Part shown: piece by piece, positions 27,172-36,289 of the stretch
Layout: each line of letters begins with the position of its first letter
How positions within the stretch are numbered: the first letter of the stretch is position 1
DNA from: Streptomyces rubellomurinus
Lineage (GTDB): Bacteria > Actinomycetota > Actinomycetes > Streptomycetales > Streptomycetaceae
Reading direction: 5' to 3'
DNA length: 64,000 nucleotides
NCBI RefSeq assembly: GCF_000961885.1
Contig: NZ_JZKH01000004.1
Coordinates: 108,635 to 172,634 of the forward strand
Translations under genes and position numbers: made by a program
Notes under the pieces: model-generated
Seen by the model: only the letters and a program-made list of their open reading frames with translations
Told to the model about the DNA's origin: nothing
Databases searched by the model: none

Positions 27172-27554
27172 CTACGGGGCTCCCTCCTGCTGCCGGCGCA
27201 TCCACTCGGCCACCGCCCGCTCGGTCTCCGCGAGTTGGTCGGTCGGGCTGAACTGCAGGAGCTCCGTGCCCGCGTCCACGTACGGGCGGTGCCCCGGCGG
27301 CACGTAGAACGCGTCGCCGGTCTCGTACGTTCCTCGTGGTCGGCGAACGCGAAGCGCGTGCGCCCGGCGAGGACGTAGCCCCAGTGCGGGCACCGGCACG
27401 CCCCGCCGGGCAACGACTGCAGCGGGCCGTCGAGATCGGCGTCGGCACCGAAGGAGACGAACTCGACCGTGTAGCCGTCCATCTCCTCGCGGCGGTCGAC
27501 CACCGGCCCGTACTCCTCGACCCTGGACGCCGTCTCCTTGGACACCTTCGGCAT
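27172..27554 (-). pseudogene. Cupin-domain protein, frameshifted
   Basis: Two frames together encode one 127-residue single-cupin protein. The first part reads M-P-K-V-S-K-E-T through P-H-W-G-Y-V-L-A-G-R-T-R-F and D-H-E-E; the second continues T-Y-E-T-G-D-A-F-Y-V-P-P-G-H-R-P and ends M-R-R-Q-Q-E-G-A-P. Both cupin motifs are covered. The break lies at 27330-27331, where one A (coding strand GAGGAACG for expected GAGGAAACG) seems missing; adding one base makes the length a multiple of 3. Either an error or a recent inactivation. Function unknown. Confidence 0.8.
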
Positions 27555-27756
27555 GGCGGTCCTCCCTCACCACGTGGGCACCGGTGCGTCTGCCCCTGTA
27601 TCGAGTCGACCACCCGGACGGGCGAGCCGCATCCGGACCATCCCGCCCCCCGGCGGCCCGGGGCAGGGGGTGCTCGCCGATTTTCGGCTCCCTCCCGTCA
27701 CGGCGGCCACGTCTACCGTTGGTCGAAAGGCGGCCGAGGCGGACGTGGAGACGGCG

Positions 27757-28455
27757 ATGAGGGTCGTGTTCGTGCACGGGGCGTGCGTGCGGGACGGGGC
27801 GTGGTGGTGGCACCGCACCGCAGAGCTGCTGCGGGAGCGGGGGGTGCTGAGCGTGGCCCCGGCGCTGCCGAGCTGTGGCGAGGCGGGCCGGCCCGGCGGC
27901 GTCGGCGGTCCGGGGCTCTCCGAGGACGTCGCGGCGGTGCGGGGGGTGCTGCAGACCGGCGACGAGCCGACCGTTGTGGTCGCCCACAGCTACGGCGGCA
28001 TCATCACCGCGGAAGCCGCCGCCGGCGTCGGGTCGGTACGCCACCTGCTGCTGGTTTCCAGCTACCTGCCCGAGGTCGGGCAGAGCCTGTCGGAGTTCGG
28101 GGACGGCGGCCCCGCCCCGTTCCTCGACATCGACTCCGACGCCGGCACCTTCGGGGTTCGCCCCGAGCTGCTGGTGGACACGTTCCTGCAGGACTGCGAC
28201 CCCGAGGTCCAGGCGCGGGCGGCGGACCACCTCGCCCGGCAGAGCCTGCAGGTGACCGGGCAGCCGGTCGGGGCGGCCGCATGGCAGCAGGTGCCCTCCA
28301 CGTACCTCGTCTGCGCTCAGGACCGCGGCACCCCGCCGCGCCTCCAGCGCGAGTTCGCCCGCCGGGCCGGCAAGGTCGTCGAACTCGACGCCGGCCACCA
28401 CCCGTTCCTCTCCCGGCCCGGTGCGGTCCGGGACCTGGTGCTGAATCTTGCGTAG
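27757..28455 (+). CDS. Alpha/beta hydrolase
   Basis: A 232-residue alpha/beta hydrolase. Oxyanion-hole segment V-F-V-H-G-A-C-V, nucleophile Ser in V-V-A-H-S-Y-G-G and catalytic His in D-A-G-H-H-P-F. It resembles the EstC/salicylate-esterase-like group of small cytosolic esterases. The ATG at 27757 is chosen over an upstream GTG at 27745 because GTGGAG precedes it. It is divergent from the cupin gene and convergent with NAD kinase. Confidence 0.88.
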   Translation: MRVVFVHGACVRDGAWWWHRTAELLRERGVLSVAPALPSCGEAGRPGGVGGPGLSEDVAAVRGVLQTGDEPTVVVAHSYGGIITAEAAAGVGSVRHLLLVSSYLPEVGQSLSEFGDGGPAPFLDIDSDAGTFGVRPELLVDTFLQDCDPEVQARAADHLARQSLQVTGQPVGAAAWQQVPSTYLVCAQDRGTPPRLQREFARRAGKVVELDAGHHPFLSRPGAVRDLVLNLA

Positions 28456-28497
28456 CCCACGGGGGCCGCAGGCGGATTGCCCCACGGGACCGGGGGG

Positions 28498-29358
28498 TCA
28501 GCCGTGTTCCGCCGAGCCGGTGAGCCGGAGCTTGCGCTGGGCGCGCTGGTAGAACGTGGTCCGGCCGAGTCGTACGACGTGGGCCGCGGCGGGCAGCATG
28601 GTCACCTCGACGACGCCGCCCGGTGCGACGCGGCCGACCAGGCGACCGTCCGCCTCGACGGCGAGGTCGCCGCTGTGCGGCAGGACCTCCAGCTCAAGTC
28701 GCTCGCCGCTGGAGAGGAACACGGAGCGGTTGAAGGCGGCATGGGGCGCCACGGGGGTGACCAGCAGACCCTCCGCGTTGGGGGAGACGATCGGGCCGCC
28801 GGCCGAGAAGCTGTACGCGGTGGAGCCGGTCGGCGTGGCGACGACGACCGCGTCGGCGGTGTAGGCCACGAAGGGCTCGCCCTGGACCCGTACGGCGACC
28901 GCCGCGGACTTGTGCCCCGGGCTGCGCAGGAGCACGACGTCGTTGAGTGCCGTCTCCTGGGCGTCCCCGAAGCGGGCGTGCACGCCGGAGCGGGCCTCCA
29001 CGGTGAAACGGTGGGCGTCGATGGCGTCCAGGGCGCCGGGGAGTTCCGGTATGTCGACCTCGGCGAGGAAGCCGAGGCGTCCGACGTTGACGCCGAGGAC
29101 CGGTGCGTGGCCTCCCGTCGCGAGCCGCATGGCGCGCAGCATGGTGCCGTCCCCGCCGAGGCTGATCATCAGGTCGGCGCTCGTGGTCATCTCCTCGGCC
29201 TCGACCGGGATGGCGTCGCAGCCGATCCGCGCGACCTCCGCCGCCAGCCCCACGACCTTCGTCCCCCGGGCCCGGCTCCAGCGGACCACGGCCTCCACGA
29301 TGGGCGCGCAGGTTCGCTCGGGGTGGAGGACCAGCCCCACTGTGCCGATGAATCCCAT
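28498..29358 (-). CDS. ppnK: NAD kinase
   Basis: A 286-residue ATP/polyphosphate-dependent NAD kinase, which makes NADP. Diagnostic motifs are L-G-G-D-G-T-M-L near residue 68, G-V-N-V-G-R-L-G-F-L, N-D-V-V-L-L-R and the long P-T-G-S-T-A-Y-S-F-S-A-G-G-P-I segment. ATG 29358 has GAGGTG 6 bases before it. Streptomycetes often have more than one NAD kinase; this copy lies away from the recN-type context of the housekeeping gene, so it may be the accessory one. Confidence 0.93.
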   Translation of the reverse strand: MGFIGTVGLVLHPERTCAPIVEAVVRWSRARGTKVVGLAAEVARIGCDAIPVEAEEMTTSADLMISLGGDGTMLRAMRLATGGHAPVLGVNVGRLGFLAEVDIPELPGALDAIDAHRFTVEARSGVHARFGDAQETALNDVVLLRSPGHKSAAVAVRVQGEPFVAYTADAVVVATPTGSTAYSFSAGGPIVSPNAEGLLVTPVAPHAAFNRSVFLSSGERLELEVLPHSGDLAVEADGRLVGRVAPGGVVEVTMLPAAAHVVRLGRTTFYQRAQRKLRLTGSAEHG

Positions 29359-29640
29359 CCGGGGCACCTCGATGTCGGCCAGGCCACTGTTGCTCCCTCC
29401 AGTCACGCACAGACGGTCGGTACCTTCAAGGTCACCGCAGGCCCGCGTGATCACGTCGGGCGGCATCACCTCCCGCCCGCCGGGACGTCTCGACTCCGTA
29501 CGACGTGACCGCCCGCTGCTGCTCGTGACGGAATCTCCGTGCGAGCCGGCTGGTTGGGATGCGGAGAGAGAGTCCGATGGCTTCGGCGTCCGACGTGCCG
29601 AACCGGCGCCCGGCGGAGCCTTCATCGGGAGGCGTGTGCG

Positions 29641-30000
29641 ATGGCTGACAGCCCGATCCGCGGGATCGATCCCTCCGCGCGGCCGAGCGGGGACGGGTGC
29701 GTGGAGTGTCTGGCGGGGGACGGGCCGGGGTGGTGGTTCCACCTGCGGCGATGCGCCGAGTGCGGGCACATCGGCTGCTGCGACTCCTCACCCTCACGAC
29801 ACGGCACGAGGCATGCCCGAGAGGCGGGGCATCCGTTCCTGGCCAGCTTCGAGCCGGGTGAGGCGTGGCTGTGGAACGTCGAGACCGAGGAGTACTACGA
29901 GGGGCCGGAACTGGCGGCGCCCGCCGCGCACCCGGCCTCGCAGCCGGTGCCCGGCCCGTGGGGCAAGGTCCCTGCCGACTGGCAGCTGCACCTGCACTGA
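29641..30000 (+). CDS. UBP-type zinc finger protein
   Basis: A 119-residue protein built around a ZnF-UBP domain: D-G-C-V-E-C, R-C-A-E-C-G-H-I-G-C-C-D, H-G-T-R-H, then H-P-F-L-A-S-F-E. Eukaryotic UBP fingers bind ubiquitin C-termini; the role in bacteria, which lack ubiquitin, is unknown. The gene start at ATG 29641 follows GGGAGG. It ends 6 bases before the convergent DUF5996 gene. Confidence 0.9.
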   Translation: MADSPIRGIDPSARPSGDGCVECLAGDGPGWWFHLRRCAECGHIGCCDSSPSRHGTRHAREAGHPFLASFEPGEAWLWNVETEEYYEGPELAAPAAHPASQPVPGPWGKVPADWQLHLH

Positions 30001-30005
30001 CGCGG

Positions 30006-30959
30006 TCAGAGCGGCGGGGCCGACAGCCGCGGGTCCGTGATGCCACCCGGGCAGGCGAGTCGGCCGACGTCCCAGCCGGCCCGGGCGGCTCCGGCGCGGT
30101 ACGCGCTCTCGTAGAAGGCGAGTACGGCCGCCCGCGGATCGGCCTCCGTGCGGGCCGCGTCGTAGCGCAGTACCGCCAGGTGGCTGTTGCCCAGCTCGAC
30201 CCACCGTGCGGATGCGGGTGTGAGCGGGTCCTCGGCCAGGTGTGCGGGCTCGGGAGCCGTGTAGGAGTAGAAGGCCGGTTCGCCCAGGTTGGCGTCCCCG
30301 AACCAGAACCCGAAGCTGATCAGCTCCCGGGAGTACGCCTCGCGGGTCACCGGGTCCGTCTGCGCCGGCTGGTCGACGGCGCGTCCGGAGAACCGGGTGT
30401 GGGCGATGTCGAGTGAGTGCCAGAAGAGGTGGACGGGGCTGACCTTGCCCGAGAACCGTGCCGCGAACTCCTCCAGCACCAGCCCGACCTGGCCGAGTAC
30501 CTGCCAGGAGCGGTTCGCCCAGACGGGATCGTAGGTCGCGTGCTCGAAGTCCTCCGCGAACGGCCGGCCGGAGTCGCCGGAGTCGGCCAGCCGGTAGGGC
30601 CGGGGGAGCGGGAGCTCCACCCGGACGCCCAGCCCTGCCAGGGTCTCCAGGGTCTGCCGGTAGAACGAGGCGACGGACTGGCCGAGGAGCGGGAACGACT
30701 CCGTCCTGCCGTCCGCCATCGCGACGACCAGCCGGTGGTCGACGAAGTCGAAGTCGATGGTGAAGACCGGGTTGCCGTCGACCTGTCCCATGGGCCGAGT
30801 GGTGATCCCGCGCCCGGTGAGATGGAAGGCGACGTTCCACCAGTGGTTGCGCCGCACGCTCGCCGCGAGGCGGATCTTGCCGACCACCTGGGTGAAGCGG
30901 TGCAGCGTCTCCTTGGTGCCTCGCCACTCGGCGAGCGGAATCGGCGGGAACATCTCCAT
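30006..30959 (-). CDS. DUF5996-family protein
   Basis: A 317-residue cytosolic protein matching what I recall of DUF5996: an N-terminal F-P-P-I-P-L-A-E-W, T-L-H-R-F-T-Q-V-V-G-K-I-R-L, N-H-W-W-N-V, G-R-G-I-T-T and I-D-F-D-F-V-D-H-R-L, then a second half with H-L-F-W-H-S-L-D-I-A-H-T-R-F-S-G-R and G-F-W-F-G-D. The paired His-rich motifs could bind metal. Function unknown. AGGAGG sits 8 bases before the ATG at 30959. Confidence 0.82.
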   Translation of the reverse strand: MEMFPPIPLAEWRGTKETLHRFTQVVGKIRLAASVRRNHWWNVAFHLTGRGITTRPMGQVDGNPVFTIDFDFVDHRLVVAMADGRTESFPLLGQSVASFYRQTLETLAGLGVRVELPLPRPYRLADSGDSGRPFAEDFEHATYDPVWANRSWQVLGQVGLVLEEFAARFSGKVSPVHLFWHSLDIAHTRFSGRAVDQPAQTDPVTREAYSRELISFGFWFGDANLGEPAFYSYTAPEPAHLAEDPLTPASARWVELGNSHLAVLRYDAARTEADPRAAVLAFYESAYRAGAARAGWDVGRLACPGGITDPRLSAPPL

Positions 30960-31153
30960 CGCGCATCCCTCCTGCCGGTCGGCCGCAGTTCCATGATGAC
31001 CACGGTCCTCCGGGCGTGCAGACGGAGGCCGGACCCGGCGGCAGACGGCCGTCCCGCCGGCCCCGACTGCGCACCGCCCGCCTGACAGCGGCCTCCGGCA
31101 TAGCATGAAGAGGTTCGGCTCGACGCCCCGTACCCCTGGGTGAGGAGGCCGCC

Positions 31154-32992
31154 ATGGCGCAGAACGGCAGCGGCGGATTCGGGCAGCTGGACGGTTCCCG
31201 GTACCTGCCGATCTCCGAGCACGGCGTCATCGGTGATCTCCGTACCGCCGCGCTCGTCGCCACCGACGGGACCATCGACTGGTACTGCTGCCCGCGCTTC
31301 GACGCGCCCAGCGTGTTCGCGTCCATCCTCGACGCGGATCGGGGCGGCTGCTTCGAACTGTGCGCGGACGTGCCGGCCCGCACCAGGCAGTTCTACTTCC
31401 CCGACACCAACGTCCTGATCACCCGGTTCTTCGCCGCGGACGGGGTGGCGGAGATCCAGGACTTCATGCCCGTCGTCGACGAGTCCCGCGAGGCGGACCG
31501 CCACCGGCTGATCCGGCGGGTGCTCTGCGTCCGCGGCGTGATCCCGTTCCGGGCGCGGATCGCCCCGCGCTTCGGATACGGCGCCGAGGAGCACACCGTG
31601 CACCTCGAAGGCCAACGGGCCGTCTTCCGCTCCCCGTCGCTCTCGCTCGCCCTGACCTCCACCGCGCCCCTGGAGCGCGCGGGCGTGGACGTGTGGTCGC
31701 ACGTCAAGCTGCTGGAGGGCGAGTCCCACGTGTTCGCCCTCGACCGGATCGGTGACGGCGTCCCGGCCCGGCCGTGTCCGCGCGCCGAGGCGCAGGAGCA
31801 GGCCGAGGCGACCGTCCGGTTCTGGCGCCACTGGCTCGCCGGTTCGCGCTACCACGGGCGGTGGCGGGAGATGGTGAACCGCTCCGCGCTCCTGCTGAAG
31901 CTCCTCACCTACGCCCCGACCGGTGCGATCATCGCCGCACCGACCACCAGCCTGCCCGAGCGGATCGGCGGCGAGCGCAACTGGGACTACCGGTACGTGT
32001 GGGTCCGTGACGCCGCCTTCTGCGTCTACGCCCTCCTGCGCCTCGGGTTCACCTCGGAGGCCGAGGCGTTCATGGGGTTCCTCGGCGAGCGCGGCATCAT
32101 GAGCGGCACCGGTGCGGGCGGCCCGCTGCAGATCATGTACGGCATCGACGGGCGCAGCGAGCTGCCCGAGTACGAGCTGCCGCACCTGGAGGGCCATCTC
32201 GGCTCCGCACCGGTCCGGGTCGGCAACGCCGCCACCGGCCAGCTCCAACTGGACATCTACGGAGCCCTGATCGACGCCGTCTACCTCTACGACAAGTGGG
32301 GCCAGCCGATCAGCAGCGCCGGCTGGGACGCGGTCGGCGCGGTGGCGGACTGGCTCTGCGACCACTGGGACCAGCCCGACGAGGGAATCTGGGAGACCCG
32401 CGGGGGCCGACGCGACTTCGTGTACTCGCGGCTGATGTGCTGGGTCGCGCTGGAACGGGCGATCCGGATCGCGAACCGGCGTGGCCTCCCCGCCGACCTG
32501 CCCCGCTGGCGGCAGGCCCGCGACGCGATCTACCGGCAGATCATGTCCCGCGGCTGGTCGGAGGAACGCGGCGCGTTCGTCCAGGGGCTCGACGACAAGG
32601 TCCTCGACGCGTCCTTGCTGATGATGCCGATGGCCAAGTTCATCTCGCCCACCGACCCCAAGTGGCTCGCCACCCTGGACGTGCTCACCTCGGACCTGGT
32701 CTCCGACTCGCTGGTCTACCGCTACGACCCGGAGTCCAGTCCGGACGGGCTCCGGGGCTCCGAGGGCACCTTCTCGATCTGCTCCTTCTGGTACGTCGAG
32801 GCGCTCGCCCGGGCCGGCCGGCTGGAGGAGGCCCGGCTGGCCTTCGAGAAGATGCTCACCTACGCCAACCACGTCGGCCTGTTCGCCGAGGAGATCGGCC
32901 GGACCGGCGAACAGCTCGGCAACTTCCCGCAGGCCTTCACGCATCTCTCGCTGATCAGCGCCGCGTTCAACCTGGACCGCGCCCTGGGCTGA
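31154..32992 (+). CDS. Glycoside hydrolase family 15 (glucoamylase/trehalase-like)
   Basis: A 612-residue protein with the GH15 layout: N-terminal beta-sandwich (I-S-E-H-G-V-I-G-D-L-R-T-A-A-L-V, I-D-W-Y-C-C-P-R-F-D) and an alpha/alpha-barrel from about residue 240 (E-R-N-W-D-Y-R-Y-V-W-V-R-D-A-A, then W-E-T-R-G-G). No signal peptide, so cytosolic; actinobacterial enzymes of this type can be trehalases or oligosaccharide hydrolases. The 3' end overlaps the convergent MarR gene by 26 bases. Confidence 0.92.
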   Translation: MAQNGSGGFGQLDGSRYLPISEHGVIGDLRTAALVATDGTIDWYCCPRFDAPSVFASILDADRGGCFELCADVPARTRQFYFPDTNVLITRFFAADGVAEIQDFMPVVDESREADRHRLIRRVLCVRGVIPFRARIAPRFGYGAEEHTVHLEGQRAVFRSPSLSLALTSTAPLERAGVDVWSHVKLLEGESHVFALDRIGDGVPARPCPRAEAQEQAEATVRFWRHWLAGSRYHGRWREMVNRSALLLKLLTYAPTGAIIAAPTTSLPERIGGERNWDYRYVWVRDAAFCVYALLRLGFTSEAEAFMGFLGERGIMSGTGAGGPLQIMYGIDGRSELPEYELPHLEGHLGSAPVRVGNAATGQLQLDIYGALIDAVYLYDKWGQPISSAGWDAVGAVADWLCDHWDQPDEGIWETRGGRRDFVYSRLMCWVALERAIRIANRRGLPADLPRWRQARDAIYRQIMSRGWSEERGAFVQGLDDKVLDASLLMMPMAKFISPTDPKWLATLDVLTSDLVSDSLVYRYDPESSPDGLRGSEGTFSICSFWYVEALARAGRLEEARLAFEKMLTYANHVGLFAEEIGRTGEQLGNFPQAFTHLSLISAAFNLDRALG

Positions 32993-33560
32993 CGGTGACG
33001 TCGCAGGAGTCGGACAGGTCGGCTGATTCTTCTGAGTTGGCTGAGTCGGCGCCGATGTCGCAGGGCGGGCCGCCCGGCTCGCCCCCGGCGACGGCGCGGG
33101 CGAGCCGGGCGAGCTGGGCCCGGAGCACCTCGCGCTCGTCCTGGTCGATGCCGGAGAGCAGCTCGTCCTCCGCAGCCCGCACCTGCCGCCGCAGGTCACG
33201 GAGGGTCTCGATGCCCTGTCGGGTCGCGACGATCCTGCGCCGACGGCGGTCGGCGGGGTCGAGTCGACGCTCCACGAGGCCCGCCGCCACCAGGTCGTCG
33301 AGCAGGTAGGTCATCACCGTGCGGTCGATCCGCAGGTAGCCGGCCAACGCGATCTGGTTCGGCCCGTCGCCGTCGACCACGGCCGCGAGCGTCTGGAATC
33401 CGCGGGCGCCACGGGCGACGCCCGCGAGCACCGGAGAGACGGCCGTCCGGTAGGCGTGCGCCACCGCCATCAGCGAGAAGCCGAAGTCCTCCGCGAGGTC
33501 GGCGCACCCCGTGGCCGGCGCAGTCTGGGTCTCGCTGCCCGAATCGGGAATTCCTCCCAT
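32967..33560 (-). CDS. MarR-family regulator
   Basis: A 197-residue winged-helix regulator. Helices F-G-F-S-L-M-A-V-A-H-A-Y-R-T, L-A-G-Y-L-R-I-D-R-T-V-M-T-Y-L-L-D-D-L (recognition) and the wing L-V-E-R-R-L-D-P-A-D-R-R-R-R-R-I match MarR. The C-terminal 30 residues are Ser/Asp-rich. It is divergent from an NADPH-dependent FMN reductase, with a strong dyad between them. Streptomycete MarR/FMN-reductase pairs of this kind usually respond to quinones or electrophiles; that role is inferred. Confidence 0.9.
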   Translation of the reverse strand: MGGIPDSGSETQTAPATGCADLAEDFGFSLMAVAHAYRTAVSPVLAGVARGARGFQTLAAVVDGDGPNQIALAGYLRIDRTVMTYLLDDLVAAGLVERRLDPADRRRRRIVATRQGIETLRDLRRQVRAAEDELLSGIDQDEREVLRAQLARLARAVAGGEPGGPPCDIGADSANSEESADLSDSCDVTVSPGRGPG

Positions 33561-33595
33561 ATCAGGAATGATAGGCGCCGGTCTGCTGTTGGCGA

Positions 33596-33618
33596 GATTG
33601 TCTGCTCAGCAGACGATC
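33596..33618. promoter_or_regulatory. 23-bp MarR-type operator
   Basis: Near-perfect palindrome with half sites GATTGTCTGCT and AGCAGACGATC around a central C (one mismatch per arm pair), 36 bases from the MarR start and 70 bases from the reductase start. Confidence 0.82.
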
Positions 33619-33687
33619 TGCCGGGCAGCGCAACCCCGCAGGTGCCACTCACGCCGGGCACCGCGAACGAGGAAGGCCAGGCCCGTC

Positions 33688-34263
33688 ATGCTCAAGATCG
33701 GCATCATCCTCGGCAGCACCCGCCCCCACCGCAACGGCGAACAGGTCGCCACGTGGGTGCTCGACATCGCCTCGCGCCGCACCGACGCCGAGTTCGAACT
33801 CATCGACCTCCGCGACCACCCGCTGCCGCACCTCGACGAACCCCTGCCGCCGTCGCTCGGCCAGTACCAGAACGAGCACACCCGGCAGTGGGCGGCCCGG
33901 ATCGCCTCGTTCGACGGGTTCGTCATCGTGACGCCGGAGTACAACCACGGCATCCCCGCCGTGCTGAAGAACGCGCTTGACTTCCTCTACGCCGAGTGGA
34001 GAAACAAGGCGGTCGGCTACGTGTCCTACGGCGGCGTCGGTGGCGTCCGCGCCGTCGAACAACTGCGCCTGGTCGCCGGCGAGCTCCAGATGGCCGACGT
34101 GCGCCAACAGGTCGCGCTGTCCCTGGTCACCGAGTTCGAGAACTACCACGTCTTCAAGCCCGGTGACTACAACCTGCCCGCCCTGAACACGATGCTCGAC
34201 CAGGTCATCGCCTGGAGCACCGCCCTGGCACCCCTCCGCGTCCCGGCCCCCATCGCGGCGTGA
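33688..34263 (+). CDS. NADPH-dependent FMN reductase / flavodoxin-like oxidoreductase
   Basis: A 191-residue flavodoxin-fold reductase. FMN-phosphate loop G-S-T-R-P-H-R-N-G near the N-terminus, P-E-Y-N-H-G-I-P-A-V-L-K-N-A-L-D motif in the middle and Y-G-G-V-G-G-V-R-A. Such enzymes reduce quinones, azo dyes or flavins. Divergent from its likely MarR repressor, with the palindromic operator in the shared region. Confidence 0.93.
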   Translation: MLKIGIILGSTRPHRNGEQVATWVLDIASRRTDAEFELIDLRDHPLPHLDEPLPPSLGQYQNEHTRQWAARIASFDGFVIVTPEYNHGIPAVLKNALDFLYAEWRNKAVGYVSYGGVGGVRAVEQLRLVAGELQMADVRQQVALSLVTEFENYHVFKPGDYNLPALNTMLDQVIAWSTALAPLRVPAPIAA

Positions 34264-34327
34264 GCCCACCGGAGAACCATGGGCGGCAGCGCCGACAACG
34301 GCAGGGCCCGCGGCCAGGTTCCTGCCG

Positions 34328-35008
34328 TCAGCACTGCCACAGGAAGACGGCTTGTGCGCAGGGCTCGCAGGCGAAGGCGTAGGCCTCGCCGCGACCGCCG
34401 AAGTTCATCGCGGTGGCGTGGTCCCGCCCTTCCTCGAGTTGGACGACGAGCGGCATCTCCCCTGCGCAGGCCGGGCAGGCAGGGGTCTCGTCGTTCTGCA
34501 GCCACGCGGGCCGCCCGCCCAGCTGGCCGAGGACGTCCAGCTGGGTCCGGCCCGGCCGGCTCGCCCAGTCCTTGCAGGCCTGGCCGTAATCCGCTGCCGT
34601 GGACGGCTCCTCGTACGCGATGGCGCTCACCGCGCCGAGCAGGATCGGCTCTCGGTCGTCGTCCTCGTCCTCGTCCTCGTCCAGCGTGGGCACCGGGATC
34701 GGCTGGAGTGCGGCCGTGGGGAACAGCAGTGCGCGGTTGCCGCCCGCCTGCGGATCCCACTCCTCGCACATGCCCGGGTCGTTCTGGCACATGAACAGGG
34801 CGAGCACGTCCCGTCCCTCTGCGGCGCCCTGGCCGGTGTGGCGGCCGAGATCGTCGAGGAGCACCTGCGCCAGGAACTGCATCGGCCCGTCGCACGTGGA
34901 GCACTGAGGCCACGAAGTCCCGGCCGGGGCCAGCGGCACCCCGCCGGTGCGGGTGACCAGTGCGGTGGGCGCGGTGGTGCCCGCGTACGTCATCAGGGTC
35001 GTCGTCAC
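34328..35008 (-). CDS. DUF1963-like protein
   Basis: A 226-residue acidic protein with T-R-T-G-G-V-P-L-A-P near the N-terminus and three Cys pairs (C-S-T-C, C-P-A-C, C-E-P-C) that may bind zinc, plus an Asp/Glu run at about residue 125. The pattern matches DUF1963/YwqG-type proteins, some of which are immunity proteins of toxin systems. A GTG at 35008 and an ATG at 34993 are both possible starts, with no good Shine-Dalgarno for either. Confidence 0.68.
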   Translation of the reverse strand: MTTTLMTYAGTTAPTALVTRTGGVPLAPAGTSWPQCSTCDGPMQFLAQVLLDDLGRHTGQGAAEGRDVLALFMCQNDPGMCEEWDPQAGGNRALLFPTAALQPIPVPTLDEDEDEDDDREPILLGAVSAIAYEEPSTAADYGQACKDWASRPGRTQLDVLGQLGGRPAWLQNDETPACPACAGEMPLVVQLEEGRDHATAMNFGGRGEAYAFACEPCAQAVFLWQC

Positions 35009-35127
35009 AGCTGAGGACTGTATGACAGGCCGCCGACGCCTCGGTTGATAGGGGCACCACGCCATCGCGGCTGAGTTGAGCTCACGTGTTCGTACCGGCT
35101 GTCAGGGGTGACTGGCACGATCAAGCC

Positions 35128-35559
35128 ATGGGAAACCTCTACGACTACTACGCGGCCGCTGACGACGCACAGGCACTGGGCATCTTCGAGGACGGCCGGG
35201 TCGACGACCGGTTCGGTACGGTCGGCCTCAAGGGCGTTGACCCCTTCGCGCTCCTCGGTGCGATCGAGGCAGCCCTGACGGGAGTCCCCGAGGAGCAGGT
35301 GGAAGCCGCCCCGCGCTTCTGCGAGTTGCTGAGCGATCCGCACCACGAGGGCCACTGGCTCGTCTCGCTCACCGACACCCTCCGTGACGCGCTCGCGCTG
35401 GCCGGCAGCAGCCGGCTGGAGGAGGCCGCGTCCGCGTGGACGCTCACCGAGGACGGCGCGGGCCACGACGCGGAACTGATAGCCGACTTCCTGGAGCGCC
35501 TGGCCGACCTCGCCCGTGACGCGGGCCAGTGCGGCCTGTACTGCGGCATCTCCCTGTAA
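35128..35559 (+). CDS. Hypothetical acidic protein
   Basis: A 143-residue, acidic, mostly helical protein that starts M-G-N-L-Y-D-Y-Y-A-A and ends G-Q-C-G-L-Y-C-G-I-S-L. No domain recognised. Size and acidity are those of small immunity-type or SMI1-neighbour proteins, which fits the DUF1963 gene beside it, but that is inference only. Confidence 0.6.
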   Translation: MGNLYDYYAAADDAQALGIFEDGRVDDRFGTVGLKGVDPFALLGAIEAALTGVPEEQVEAAPRFCELLSDPHHEGHWLVSLTDTLRDALALAGSSRLEEAASAWTLTEDGAGHDAELIADFLERLADLARDAGQCGLYCGISL

Positions 35560-35777
35560 GCGAGCCGAAGTCGGGCCGATCGACCGGCGCGCCCTCGACA
35601 GCCGGGACAGCCGAACGTCCGCCTTCCGTGACCAACATTCGGGTCTCCGTCCCGGCCCGCGTGGGCGATCCAGGACGGCTCCGAAGCCGTGATCACGCAA
35701 GGCACGGCGAAGACGATTTCAGTTGCCAGAGGCCCCCGGAGCAGCCGATCCTGTTGCCCTCGAGAGCGGAGGCGGAC

Positions 35778-36161
35778 ATGGGACTCGTGCTGTTCCCAGG
35801 CGACGGCAACAACGACAGCCCGGACGTCTGCTGGTCCTACACGAGGTTCGCTGATTTCCGCGAGCGCCTGGCACGCACCGAGGGCATTGATCCCTCGACG
35901 ATGCACGGCTTCGGCGGGGATCCCCCCTGGAGCACCGCTGCCACCACCCTCGCGCCGCTGCTGGGCCACCCGGAGACAGGCGGCCCGAATCTCACGCCTG
36001 ACCAGTGCGCAGCGATGCTGCCGCGGCTCGAAGAGATCATCCTCCAGTGGCAGGAGGACGACCGGGACCCTCTGGCCGACCAGCACCTCGACGACGCTCG
36101 CCGGCTCCGCGTCGTCCTGTACTTCTGCGCAGATCGCCAGGTCGATCTCCTCTTTGTCTGA
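35778..36161 (+). CDS. Hypothetical protein
   Basis: A 127-residue acidic protein, M-G-L-V-L-F-P-G-D-G-N-N-D-S-P-D-V-C-W-S-Y start, with a C-terminal helix pair and V-V-L-Y-F-C-A-D. No domain recognised. GGAGGCGGAC precedes the ATG. The gap of 218 bases to the previous gene holds nothing I could identify. Confidence 0.6.
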   Translation: MGLVLFPGDGNNDSPDVCWSYTRFADFRERLARTEGIDPSTMHGFGGDPPWSTAATTLAPLLGHPETGGPNLTPDQCAAMLPRLEEIILQWQEDDRDPLADQHLDDARRLRVVLYFCADRQVDLLFV

Positions 36162-36289
36162 CAGCCGGCGCATCGCCGGACATGAGGCCGTGCCGCTGTT
36201 TACGGGCAGCCCTAGAAGACTCGACCTACAGGAAATGACCGGAAGGCCAGAAGCCTGAACAGCGTCCTTCGAGTCCTTGGAGGTGGGAA

